A stretch of 64,000 nt of DNA from JBGPOS01 sp041488155 (GTDB lineage Bacteria; Chloroflexota; Dehalococcoidia; Tepidiformales; Tepidiformaceae): NCBI GenBank assembly GCA_041488155.1, contig JBGPOS010000004.1, forward strand, positions 24,897 through 88,896, in the 5' to 3' direction. A model generated the notes under the pieces. That model did not search any database and was not told the DNA's origin. It saw only the letters and a program-made list of their open reading frames with translations. Shown in pieces: positions 7,763-14,963 of the stretch; positions within the stretch are counted from its first letter, which is position 1, and every line of letters begins with the position of its first letter. Both the position numbers and the translations under genes were made by a program.

Positions 7763-7808
7763 CGAGCGGTGCTGCGCTGTGGCACCCAGCAGGTTGGTAT
7801 GCCAAGAG

Positions 7809-7834
7809 TGAGGGCCTCCTTGCGGAGGCCCTCA
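7809..7834 (-). terminator. Hairpin downstream of the aquaporin gene
   Basis: TGAGGGCCTCC and GGAGGCCCTCA form an 11-bp perfect stem with a 4-nt TTGC loop, 40 bp beyond the aquaporin stop codon. There is no strong U-tract on the minus strand, so its efficiency as an intrinsic terminator is uncertain. Confidence 0.55.
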
Positions 7835-7873
7835 GCGGACAAGAGGCGGGGTGTACGACTCTTGTTGTCTGAC

Positions 7874-8596
7874 TCAGGCGGCCTCCGCTTCCGCCTCGAG
7901 GGAATCGTCGCCCATGTTCTTCCAGCCCATCCACGCGAGTCCCATGACGAGGGCGCCCAGGCCTGGGCCGACGATGTAGATCCAGAAGTTCTTCCACTCG
8001 TTTGTGACCAGTGCGGGCCCGAAGGAGCGTGCCGGGTTCACCGAGGCTCCGGTCCACGGGACCGCCACGAAGTGGATGAGCATGATCGCGAAGCCGATCG
8101 CGATTGGGGCGTTCATCCCCCACCCCTTCTTACTAACCGCCACATTGAAGACAACGAGGACAAGGAAGGCGGTGAGGACCGCCTCCAGGAGCAAGGCCTC
8201 TCCTTTGGCGATTCCGCCCCCGAGAGCGTGCCTGCCGAGGCCGCCTTCGAAGTCGTTCGGAATGCACCACTTGAGGAGCAAGGAACCGAGAGCTGCACCG
8301 GCCAACTGGGCGACGATGTAACTTGCGCCGACCACTGGTTTGATGTTGCGCGAAACGAGCATCGCCAGCGTTACCGCGGGGTTGATGTGCCCGCCGCTAA
8401 TGTTTGCCGTCCAGGCAACGGCGACAAGAATGCCCAGGCCGTGGGCGATGGCAATAGCCGTCAGGGTCGCCGCATCGAGCCCCCCCGAAATATTGACGGC
8501 GGCGACAACCGCCCCCGTCCCGCAGAACACAAAGAACATCGTCGCCAGGAATTCGGCGATTACAGCCCGCTGTTCGTTTCGGGTCAGCATTTCCAT
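7874..8596 (-). CDS. Aquaporin / MIP-family channel
   Basis: 240 aa with six predicted membrane helices and both half-helix signatures: SGGHINPAVT (NPA at 72-74) and GASVNPARSFGPAL (NPA at 187-189, followed by Arg190 of the selectivity filter). Length is normal for the family. The His in HFVAVPWTGAS before the second NPA fits a water-selective AqpZ-like filter better than GlpF, but substrate cannot be settled by eye. The C-terminus is acidic. It is transcribed alone from a consensus promoter at 8645-8674. Confidence 0.9.
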   Translation of the reverse strand: MEMLTRNEQRAVIAEFLATMFFVFCGTGAVVAAVNISGGLDAATLTAIAIAHGLGILVAVAWTANISGGHINPAVTLAMLVSRNIKPVVGASYIVAQLAGAALGSLLLKWCIPNDFEGGLGRHALGGGIAKGEALLLEAVLTAFLVLVVFNVAVSKKGWGMNAPIAIGFAIMLIHFVAVPWTGASVNPARSFGPALVTNEWKNFWIYIVGPGLGALVMGLAWMGWKNMGDDSLEAEAEAA

Positions 8597-8644
8597 GACC
8601 GGTGTCCCCCGAGCGAAGAGCCCCGCCGGACCCTCTTCGGAACG

Positions 8645-8674
8645 AATCTAGGCGGCAAATGCTAATCTTGTCAA
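8645..8674 (-). promoter_or_regulatory. Sigma-70-type promoter of the aquaporin gene
   Basis: On the minus strand, perfect TTGACA (8674-8669) and TAGATT (8650-8645) are separated by 18 bp, giving a leader of about 40 nt before the ATG at 8596. Confidence 0.65.
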
Positions 8675-8713
8675 GCGCTTTAGCCGTTCCAGCTTGACCT
8701 TGAGAAGGCGCTG

Positions 8714-8845
8714 GTGGCTCAATGGTCTTCCGTGGCTACCGTGCCCACCCAGGTCTGCCCGCGCTGCGGCCAGGTGCTGCCCGACATCAAGGGCTCGCGC
8801 ATCGCCGTCTGCCTGCGCTGCGGCTACAAGGACGATTGTTGCTGA
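8714..8845 (+). CDS. Zinc-ribbon miniprotein (43 aa)
   Basis: GTG start with GAGAAGG 5 nt upstream. The product has two CxxC pairs, VCPRCGQ at residues 15-18 and VCLRCGY at 33-36, separated by 14 residues, and ends KDDCC. Such a compact double-CxxC knuckle is typical of small zinc ribbons. A shorter GTG start at 8732 is possible. Partner and function are unknown. It is divergent from the aquaporin gene. Confidence 0.5.
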   Translation: MAQWSSVATVPTQVCPRCGQVLPDIKGSRIAVCLRCGYKDDCC

Positions 8846-8870
8846 TTGGAAGGTCTGTGGGGCCCGCTCG

Positions 8871-9146
8871 TCAGGCCGCCTGCCCCGGTTTGCCGTCGAG
8901 CGCTGCCAGTTGAGCCCTCATCCTTCGGATCCGCCGGATTCGGTGCGTCGACACCACCATCGACACGTCTTCGAGGAAGACCGGTCCGGCACATCGCCCG
9001 CAGCGGACCACGGTTGAGGGCTCTCTCTCCGCGGCCCGCTGTGCCGCGGAGACGCCTGCGACCGTAAGTGGGGCGCCGTTGACTCCGACCCATTCACCGC
9101 TGATGAATCCGCAGTGCAGGCACTTCAATTCGCCCTTGACCAGCAT
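8871..9146 (-). CDS. Zinc-ribbon-like protein of unknown function
   Basis: 91 aa from the ATG at 9146, which has GAGG about 9 nt upstream; the frame extends to 9194 without a better start. Two CxxC pairs (LKCLHCGF at 9-12 and VRCGRCAGP at 49-52) probably bind one zinc. The C-terminal third is basic (STHRIRRIRRMRAQL), so nucleic-acid contact is conceivable. I do not recognise a family. It shares strand with the greA gene to its right. Confidence 0.6.
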   Translation of the reverse strand: MLVKGELKCLHCGFISGEWVGVNGAPLTVAGVSAAQRAAEREPSTVVRCGRCAGPVFLEDVSMVVSTHRIRRIRRMRAQLAALDGKPGQAA

Positions 9147-9264
9147 CTCGTTTGTCCTCGCCGGCGATGTCGGCCCGGCCGGGGCCTTCACCATTTATCT
9201 ACGGCAGAGGTAGACCAACTGCGCATTCCCGCGCGGTCAATCGGGGCGAGAAGATCCTGGTGAC

Positions 9265-10083
9265 TTACTCGTGCGTAACTTCTTCGATCCGGAACTGGAT
9301 CAGCCCCGACGGTGCGGCAACCCGGACCTCGTCACCTGGGCGCCGGCCGAGTAATTCCCTACCCACCGGCGACTCCACCGAGATCCTCTGATCTCCGGCG
9401 TTCGCCTCGCGTGCGCCGACGAGTTTATAAATAGACTGTCTCCCGGTATCAAGCCGCGTGACCGTCACCGTCGACCCAAGGGCGGAGCGGTCGTGGGACT
9501 GCCGCTCGACCACAACCGCACGCTTGAGTGAGTTCTCCAGCCTCTTGCGGCGCTGTTCGTTGAACGCGAGCGCCTCGCGGGCGGCTTCAAGCGGGGCGTT
9601 TTCGCGAAAGTCCTTGTCCTCCCGGGCGTGGGCGATAGCCTGGATGAGATCCGGCGTCTCTGCGGTTAGCACGGCGAGCTCACTCCGCAGCGTTTCGATG
9701 CCTTCCGCGGTCATTTCAAGGGGAGACTGCTCGACCCGGACGGCGTTCGAACCCGCCGCCCGGCCACCAGAGCGTCTGACCCGAACGTGGATGCCGTAGT
9801 TCGTGGCCGTGTAGTTGCGCTTGCGCAGAAACTGAAACCACAACTTGAGGGCGCTCACCCTGTCGGGCGCGTTCGGGTCGGAAGGTTTGATTTGGCTCTC
9901 GACGTAGGATTCGACGCGGCTTCCACTGAGCATCGCGACGGGCATCCGCTCGCCCGCGTGTTCAACGTACCGCCTGACGAACGTCTCCTGTGCATGTCTC
10001 TGATCGGGCTTTAGTGTTTCGAGGTAGTCATTCAGGGCTTCGCTCAGCGTCGCCTGAGTGCGGTCGAGCGCCTCATTCGTCAT
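9265..10083 (-). CDS. greA: GreA-type transcript cleavage factor with N-terminal recombinase-like (SAM-like) domain
   Basis: 272 aa, against about 158 for ordinary GreA. Residues about 120-195 are the Gre coiled coil: LEMTAEGIETLRSELAVL, then AREDKDFRENAPLEAARE with the catalytic tip acids Asp158 and Glu161 in the D-x2-E spacing of E. coli GreA. Residues about 200-272 are the FKBP-like domain (GSTVTVTRLDTG, SPVGRELLGRRPGDEV). Residues 1-105 are extra and look like the core-binding domain of tyrosine recombinases (TLSEALNDYLETL, then ALKLWFQFLRKRNYTATN). It presumably rescues backtracked RNA polymerase; the added domain may bind DNA. A TAAGCT box ends 6 nt before the ATG, so the mRNA is probably leaderless. 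Confidence 0.88.
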   Translation of the reverse strand: MTNEALDRTQATLSEALNDYLETLKPDQRHAQETFVRRYVEHAGERMPVAMLSGSRVESYVESQIKPSDPNAPDRVSALKLWFQFLRKRNYTATNYGIHVRVRRSGGRAAGSNAVRVEQSPLEMTAEGIETLRSELAVLTAETPDLIQAIAHAREDKDFRENAPLEAAREALAFNEQRRKRLENSLKRAVVVERQSHDRSALGSTVTVTRLDTGRQSIYKLVGAREANAGDQRISVESPVGRELLGRRPGDEVRVAAPSGLIQFRIEEVTHE

Positions 10084-10089
10084 AAGCGC

Positions 10090-10099
10090 AGCTTATCAT
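10090..10099. promoter_or_regulatory. Overlapping divergent -10 boxes of greA and rsmG
   Basis: TAAGCT on the minus strand (10095-10090) lies 6 nt before the greA ATG. TATCAT on the plus strand (10094-10099) lies 7 nt before the rsmG GTG. The boxes share two base pairs and the whole intergenic gap is 23 bp, so two polymerases could not occupy them together. Confidence 0.55.
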
Positions 10100-10106
10100 C
10101 GATTGG

Positions 10107-10838
10107 GTGAGCGTGCGCTCGGACGATGGCTTGGCTCTGGACTGGGACGGCCTGCGGGTGCTGTTCCCGGAATTCGAAGATCCCGGCCGCTGGCTGGTCC
10201 TCCTGCGCCGTCACGCTGCTCTTCTCGAACAGGCGGCGCCGCGCGTACGCGTGACCTCGGTGCCTCCCGAACTGGCCATCCGCCGGCACTACGCGGAGTC
10301 CCTCGAACTGCTCCGCATCCTGCTCCAGGAGACGACCGCGGCCTCGGTCGGCGATGTCGGAAGCGGCGGCGGGTTTCCCGGCCTTGTGATGGCCTGCCTG
10401 CTGCCGGGAGCGGCCTTCCACCTTGTGGAGCCCCACAAGAAGCGCGCGCACCTTCTGCAGGAGATGTGCGACGCCCTCGAGTTGACCAACGTAACCGTCT
10501 TTCCCGTCCGTGCCGAGGAGGCGGGGCGGGGTCCCCTCCGCGATTCGCTTCCGCTCGTCACTGCCCGGGCGGTCGCTGCGACGCGAGTGCTGGTCGAATA
10601 CACTGCTCCGCTCGTTGCTGCCGGGGGAATGATCTTGCTGCCCAAAGGAAGCGGCTTCCAGGACGAGCTCATCGCGGCGGGCGGGGCTATCTCCGCGCTC
10701 AACTGTCGGCTGGAACGGGTCGTAGAGCTGCGACCCGAGATCAGCCCGCACGCGGTCGTCGTGGTGCTACAGAAGCTGAATGAGACGCCTTTGCGCTATC
10801 CTCGGCGGCCCGGGATGGCGGAAAAGCGGCCAATTTGA
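10107..10838 (+). CDS. rsmG: 16S rRNA (guanine-N7) methyltransferase RsmG (GidB)
   Basis: 243 aa, GTG start. The SAM loop is VGDVGSGGGFPGLVMA, followed by HLVEPHKKRAHLLQEM and TARAVA as in GidB. The C-terminus has LNETPLRYPRRPGMAEKRPI, the family signature K/N-x-TP-x2-YPR-x2-G. RsmG methylates N7 of G527 in 16S rRNA. It is divergent from greA with a leaderless-type start. Confidence 0.93.
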   Translation: MSVRSDDGLALDWDGLRVLFPEFEDPGRWLVLLRRHAALLEQAAPRVRVTSVPPELAIRRHYAESLELLRILLQETTAASVGDVGSGGGFPGLVMACLLPGAAFHLVEPHKKRAHLLQEMCDALELTNVTVFPVRAEEAGRGPLRDSLPLVTARAVAATRVLVEYTAPLVAAGGMILLPKGSGFQDELIAAGGAISALNCRLERVVELRPEISPHAVVVVLQKLNETPLRYPRRPGMAEKRPI

Positions 10839-10888
10839 AAAACATTAAGGCGATTATTCCCATAAGCCGTTCCAATTGAGGGAAGCTG

Positions 10889-10897
10889 TGCTATAGT
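10889..10897 (+). promoter_or_regulatory. Extended -10 promoter upstream of the YIP1 gene
   Basis: TGCTATAGT is an extended -10 (TG-N-TATAGT), about 95 nt before the ATG at 10991. The 13-mer GCTATAGTTCGCC at 10890-10902 recurs exactly at 16190-16202 before the ABC exporter. Confidence 0.5.
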
Positions 10898-10990
10898 TCG
10901 CCCGATCACCGGGGAACTCCGGAAGTGGGACCAGGGACTCAGGCCGGTCGCCTGTTCGGATGCGCGCCCCGGAGTCATGCAGGAGGCAGC

Positions 10991-11659
10991 ATGGATCCCA
11001 ACGCGATTCTCAATCGAATTATGCGGTTGGCCCGGCTCGACACGGGCGTGTTCGACGAGGTGCGCGACGATCAGCGCGAACTCGTGCCCGCGATCGCGAT
11101 CGTGGCTATCAGTGCGCTACTCGCCGCGCTAGGGGGCTGGCTTTGGCTCCTGTTCGATGCGCCGAGCGGGGCGAAGGTGGACTTCGGCAACGTCTTCGTG
11201 AAGATCATCCTCATGGGCACGGTCTTCACCGTCGTGCTCTGGGCCGTATGGGCAGCCGTCACCTACGTGGTGCTCGTGCAGTTCTACAAAGAACAGGCTG
11301 ACCTCCAGATGCTCCTGCGGACGATGGGCTACGCAGCCTTCCCGCTGAGCCTCTCCCTCCTCATGTTCGTCCCCGGCCTGAGCCTTGGGTTCGCCGTTGG
11401 CGCCCTCGTGCTCTGGTTCGTGATGAGTACCTACGCGGTCCAATCGACGACATCAGGCCAATCAAACCACGTGGTAATCGCGAACGCGGCCGGCTTCCTT
11501 GTGTTTGCGCTCGTTATGGCGCTGCTCGCCCGCTCTACCGGAATGGGTACGAGCGTCTTCCTCTCCGAGCGGCACGCCCAAGAAGAAGGCAAGTACTATA
11601 AGGCCGACGTGCCTGACATCGCGTCGAAGCTCAACGACCTCTTCAACCAATCGAAGTAG
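10991..11659 (+). CDS. YIP1-family-like integral membrane protein
   Basis: 222 aa from the ATG at 10991, chosen because AGGAGG lies 4 nt upstream. A cytoplasmic N-terminus (MDPNAILNRIMRLARLDTGV) is followed by four or five hydrophobic helices, with FPLSLSLLMFVPGLSLGFA near the middle and STYAVQ after the helix that follows, the pattern of YIP1-type proteins. The C-terminal 40 residues are soluble and charged. Function is unknown. Its transcript runs from a TATAGT promoter to a clear terminator, so it is monocistronic. Confidence 0.7.
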   Translation: MDPNAILNRIMRLARLDTGVFDEVRDDQRELVPAIAIVAISALLAALGGWLWLLFDAPSGAKVDFGNVFVKIILMGTVFTVVLWAVWAAVTYVVLVQFYKEQADLQMLLRTMGYAAFPLSLSLLMFVPGLSLGFAVGALVLWFVMSTYAVQSTTSGQSNHVVIANAAGFLVFALVMALLARSTGMGTSVFLSERHAQEEGKYYKADVPDIASKLNDLFNQSK

Positions 11660-11696
11660 TCGTTTCGCTCAGCCGGCCGAATCGATCACCTGCAAG

Positions 11697-11725
11697 AGAG
11701 CCAGCCCCGAGGGGCTGGCTCTTTG
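11697..11725 (+). terminator. Rho-independent terminator after the YIP1 gene
   Basis: AGAGCCAGCCCC and GGGGCTGGCTCT pair over 11-12 bp around a tight CGAG loop and are followed by a short T run (CTTTG). It lies 37 bp past the stop. Confidence 0.75.
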
Positions 11726-11777
11726 TCGCGGCGCCCGGTTTCGCAGCGCCGCCCGTGCCGGGTAGTCTTTATCTCTC

Positions 11778-13016
11778 GTGACTGCGCAGCCCCTGCCCCT
11801 CGACCGGCGCAACGTCTGGCTCTACTACGCCTTCGGCTTCTTCATGGACTTCGCGCTCTGGGCCGGGGTCTGGATCAAGTACCTGATCGATGTGCGCGGC
11901 TTCGAACTCAAGTGGCTGCTGTTCATGGACCTCCCCTTCTGGCTCCTCGTGGCCGTGCTCCAGGCCCCGACGGGCGCCCTCGCCGATCACATCGGCCGCC
12001 GCAAGGTGCTGGTCCTCGGCGCCGTCCTTTTTTCGATCACCGTCCTGGGCTTCGGCCTCACCACGAACTACTGGATGCTGTTCTTCGACTACGTGATCTG
12101 GGCGTTCGCAATGTCGCTGCGGAGTGGCACCGACCAGGCGCTCATTTACGACTCGCTCAAGGCGAGCGGCCACGAGAGCCGGTTCCAGCGCATCGTCGCC
12201 CGAGGGTTCGCCTCCACCCTGATTGCCGGGATGGTCGGAGTAGCCCTCGGGGGCGTGCTCGCCGATCGATTCGGGCTCGCCCTGATGGTCCAGGTAAGCG
12301 CTATCCCACCCCTGCTGGCGGCCTGCGTCGCCTTCGCCATGCGCGAGCCGCCGGTGCGGCGCGAAGAGCGCCACTACTGGCGCAGCCTGGGCGCCGGGCT
12401 GACGTTCGCCTGGAAGCAGCCCCAGCTGCGCTACACACTGCTGATTGGCTCCGTGCTTCTGACCGGGACGTTCGGCCCGGTCATCCTTGTGCAGCCGTTC
12501 CTTCTCAACCACGACGTGTCCACTGCCCTCTATGGGATCTACCAGGCGCCCCTGCGATTGACCTCCGTCGTGGCAGCGCTCCTTGCTGGCTGGGTAGGGA
12601 GCCGGACGCAGACCGGCCGCATCATCGTCCTAGCCTGCGCGACGATCATCACGGCCTATATCGGGCTCGCGGCTGTGCCTTACACCGCCGCGTTTGTGTT
12701 GTTCGCACTGCCGTCCCTCGTCTCCGGCCTCACGAACCCGATCATCAGCGGCCATCTCAACGAACGCATCCCCAGCGAGCGCCGGGCGACCGTCCTGAGT
12801 GTCATGCAGCTCTGCTTCAGCCTCCAGGTCGCGTTCTTCGAACCGGCGCTTGGCTACTTCGCCGACGACATCTCGCTCAAGGCCGCCTTCGCCTTCGCCG
12901 GCGCCTATTTCCTGGTGCTCATGCCCCCGCTCCTCATCCTCTGGCGTCGAGCGCACGGATTGGAGCGATCGGAGAGTGTAGCGGTCGTAGTCGCCGAGTC
13001 CGCTGGCGGCGGCTGA
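11778..13016 (+). CDS. Major facilitator superfamily transporter
   Basis: 412 aa, twelve predicted helices. Loop 2-3 has the MFS motif A variant GALADHIGRRKVL at about residues 70-82. The second half has a degenerate counterpart (GWVGSRTQTGRIIVL). A TAGTCT box lies 9 nt before the GTG, without a Shine-Dalgarno. Substrate cannot be deduced; drug or metabolite efflux is typical. Convergent with the esterase gene, 3 nt apart. Confidence 0.88.
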   Translation: MTAQPLPLDRRNVWLYYAFGFFMDFALWAGVWIKYLIDVRGFELKWLLFMDLPFWLLVAVLQAPTGALADHIGRRKVLVLGAVLFSITVLGFGLTTNYWMLFFDYVIWAFAMSLRSGTDQALIYDSLKASGHESRFQRIVARGFASTLIAGMVGVALGGVLADRFGLALMVQVSAIPPLLAACVAFAMREPPVRREERHYWRSLGAGLTFAWKQPQLRYTLLIGSVLLTGTFGPVILVQPFLLNHDVSTALYGIYQAPLRLTSVVAALLAGWVGSRTQTGRIIVLACATIITAYIGLAAVPYTAAFVLFALPSLVSGLTNPIISGHLNERIPSERRATVLSVMQLCFSLQVAFFEPALGYFADDISLKAAFAFAGAYFLVLMPPLLILWRRAHGLERSESVAVVVAESAGGG

Positions 13017-13019
13017 CCC

Positions 13020-13955
13020 TCAGGCCAGGGCCTGTTTCAGGGCCTCGCAGGCCTCCGCGACGCCGCGCTTGCCGCCGTCGAGCATCGCACTCAGTTGCAG
13101 GAACACGTGAGGCATGTCCTCGTACACGCTGAGCTTCGCCGGGACGCCGGCGTCCTTGAGCCTGGCGGCGAAGGCCTTCGAGTCGTCGAGTAGCGGGTCG
13201 AGGGTGCCCACGATGAGATGCGCTGGCGGCAGCCCGCGAAGGTCTCCAAACAGCGGCGCCACGTAGGGGTCCTTATCGCTCGCTCCCCCGGAGAGGTAAT
13301 GGTCCCAGAACCAGATCATCGCCTGCCGGGTGAGGATCTTGCCCTCTCCGTTCGACACAACGGAGCCCCGGTCGACGTTGTGTTCGAACGCGCCGTAAAG
13401 CAGGAGCTGGAGTTTCGCCGAGGGGCCGCCTTCGTCTCGCAGGCGCAGCGCCGCAGCAGCAGTGAGGTTCCCTCCGGCCGAATCACCACCGATTGCGAAC
13501 CGCGAGCCGTCGGCGTTCATCTCACCGGCGTGAGCTACCGCCCAGCGTATCGCCGCAACGCAATCGTCCAGCGAAGCCGGAGCGGGGTGCTCCGGTGCGA
13601 GCCGGTAATGGACGCTCACGACTACCACTCCAGCCCCTTCGGCGAGCTCGGCGCAGAGCTTCTGGTGGGTGCCCGGGCTGCCGATCACCCAGCCACCCCC
13701 GTGGAGGTACACGAGAAGGGGAAACGGTCCGCCCCCCCTTGGCGTGAAAACCTTAACTGGGATCTCGCCGGCCGGGCCGGGAAACGCCCTGTCGGCGATG
13801 GCGACTGACGCCGGCATCGGCGCGTTGAAGGCGGCGAACGCGGTCTCAGCTCCGGCGCGGGCGAGCGCGGCGGGCTGTTCCCACATTGGCGGCACGTTCG
13901 CGACCTGTGCCTGCGCCGCCATCATTTGCAGCAATCCTTCAACCTGCGGGTCCAT
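13020..13955 (-). CDS. Alpha/beta hydrolase of the hormone-sensitive lipase type (esterase)
   Basis: 311 aa from the ATG at 13955 (GGAGG 7 nt upstream); a second ATG at 13961 is too close to that site. The oxyanion motif HGGGWVIGS, the nucleophile elbow GGDSAGGNL, the Asp in GTLDPLLDD and the His in EDMPHVF make a complete catalytic triad of family IV esterases. Typical length. No signal peptide, so cytoplasmic; substrate unknown. Confidence 0.9.
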   Translation of the reverse strand: MDPQVEGLLQMMAAQAQVANVPPMWEQPAALARAGAETAFAAFNAPMPASVAIADRAFPGPAGEIPVKVFTPRGGGPFPLLVYLHGGGWVIGSPGTHQKLCAELAEGAGVVVVSVHYRLAPEHPAPASLDDCVAAIRWAVAHAGEMNADGSRFAIGGDSAGGNLTAAAALRLRDEGGPSAKLQLLLYGAFEHNVDRGSVVSNGEGKILTRQAMIWFWDHYLSGGASDKDPYVAPLFGDLRGLPPAHLIVGTLDPLLDDSKAFAARLKDAGVPAKLSVYEDMPHVFLQLSAMLDGGKRGVAEACEALKQALA

Positions 13956-14014
13956 GAGCATCCCTCCGGGTCATCACGGCGGGGTCTGATTGACCCGCCA
14001 GGCGAGACCGAATC

Positions 14015-14434
14015 CTAGTGGAAGAACTCGACAACCGCGAACCCGCGCACCGATGGCTCCCCCTGCTCGTTCTGGATGGTTACGTCGATGTCGGCCCGGC
14101 GGCGGCCCGCTTCTTCGTAGACCCGCGCGATCTGGCCCAGGATCGTCATCGGCCGGTTGGTGATGTCGGGCCTCCGGTGCGCAGCGCGGACGTGGCGCAC
14201 AAAGCCGGCGTCGCCCAGCCACTCAGCCACAGCGCGGTAGATGAGCCCAAGCTTCAGCGGGCCCGGCACGAGCGTCCCGGGCATCCCCTGCGCTCGCGCT
14301 GCCTCGATGTCGTAGAAAAAGGCCGGGAAGTTCCAGGTCATGCCGCAGAAGCGGATCACCTGGCGCAGATCGGGCGTCAGTTGGAGCGGCGTGATGGCGT
14401 CGCCTTCCCGGACGGAGTCTGCGGAGACGCTCAC
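14015..14434 (-). CDS. MaoC-like hot-dog dehydratase, C-terminal-type subunit
   Basis: 139 aa, GTG start overlapping the upstream gene by 4 nt (GTGA). It begins VREGDAITPLQLTPD and continues VIRFCGMTWNFPAFFYD, then PGTLVPGPLKLGLIYRAVAEW, a hot-dog pattern like the MaoC family. With the preceding gene it looks like a two-subunit (R)-specific hydratase for acyl-CoA substrates, as in mesaconyl/beta-methylmalyl-CoA-type or HadAB-type enzymes. The canonical catalytic Asp/His pair is not obvious to me, so the activity is inferred. Confidence 0.65.
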   Translation of the reverse strand: MSVSADSVREGDAITPLQLTPDLRQVIRFCGMTWNFPAFFYDIEAARAQGMPGTLVPGPLKLGLIYRAVAEWLGDAGFVRHVRAAHRRPDITNRPMTILGQIARVYEEAGRRRADIDVTIQNEQGEPSVRGFAVVEFFH

Positions 14435-14892
14435 GCGGACTCTCCGTCCCGGGCGTTCGCCGTGTCGTACTGCATCAGCGTCCGGGCGCTGCGCGCCACG
14501 ACTTCGCCCGACTCGTCCCGAAACTCCGTCTCCGACCGGAAGTAGAGGCCGTAACCGAAGCGGCCACCGAATCGTTCGGTGATGTCGGCGAGACGGCCGC
14601 TGACGGTCAGCTCCTCGCCGAGCCGCAGGGGCCGATCGAATTGCCATTCGTTGCTGATGAGCAGGCTGTCCGGGAGGACATCCGGGAGGTCCATGCGGTC
14701 GCTTTCGCCTTCGAGGGCAGCCAGGACGAAACCCGGGACGGGTTCGCCGTCGCCCGGAGCGGCCTGGCCTTCGCCCAGGTAGATATCCATCGTCCGCTCC
14801 ACCGCGCGCCTCGTGACTCGAACGGGCAGGGCCGGAGTCGTCCGGCCGATAAGCGAGCGTACGTCGGGAGTGAGGAGGGACTCTTCGGGCAC
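14431..14892 (-). CDS. FAS1-like dehydratase / MaoC N-terminal-type hot-dog protein
   Basis: 153 aa, GTG start. The sequence PALPVRVTRRAVERTMDIYLG, then LISNEWQFDRPLRLGEELTVSGRLADI and FRSETEFRDESGEVVARS follows the FAS1-dehydratase (MaoC N-terminal) pattern. It probably forms a heterodimer with the next gene, with which it overlaps. A TAGTCT box lies 6 nt before the GTG and no Shine-Dalgarno is present, so the operon is probably leaderless. Confidence 0.7.
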   Translation of the reverse strand: MPEESLLTPDVRSLIGRTTPALPVRVTRRAVERTMDIYLGEGQAAPGDGEPVPGFVLAALEGESDRMDLPDVLPDSLLISNEWQFDRPLRLGEELTVSGRLADITERFGGRFGYGLYFRSETEFRDESGEVVARSARTLMQYDTANARDGESA

Positions 14893-14963
14893 CGCCAGAG
14901 ACTACCCCCGATGACACCTCGCCTCAAACGGCGGCCGTCCGCGTTTGCTACGCTTGGTGCGAC

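Noticed and set aside
10861..10990. Riboswitch in the YIP1 leader
   Set aside because: The leader has small hairpins but no pattern I recognise for a known riboswitch class.
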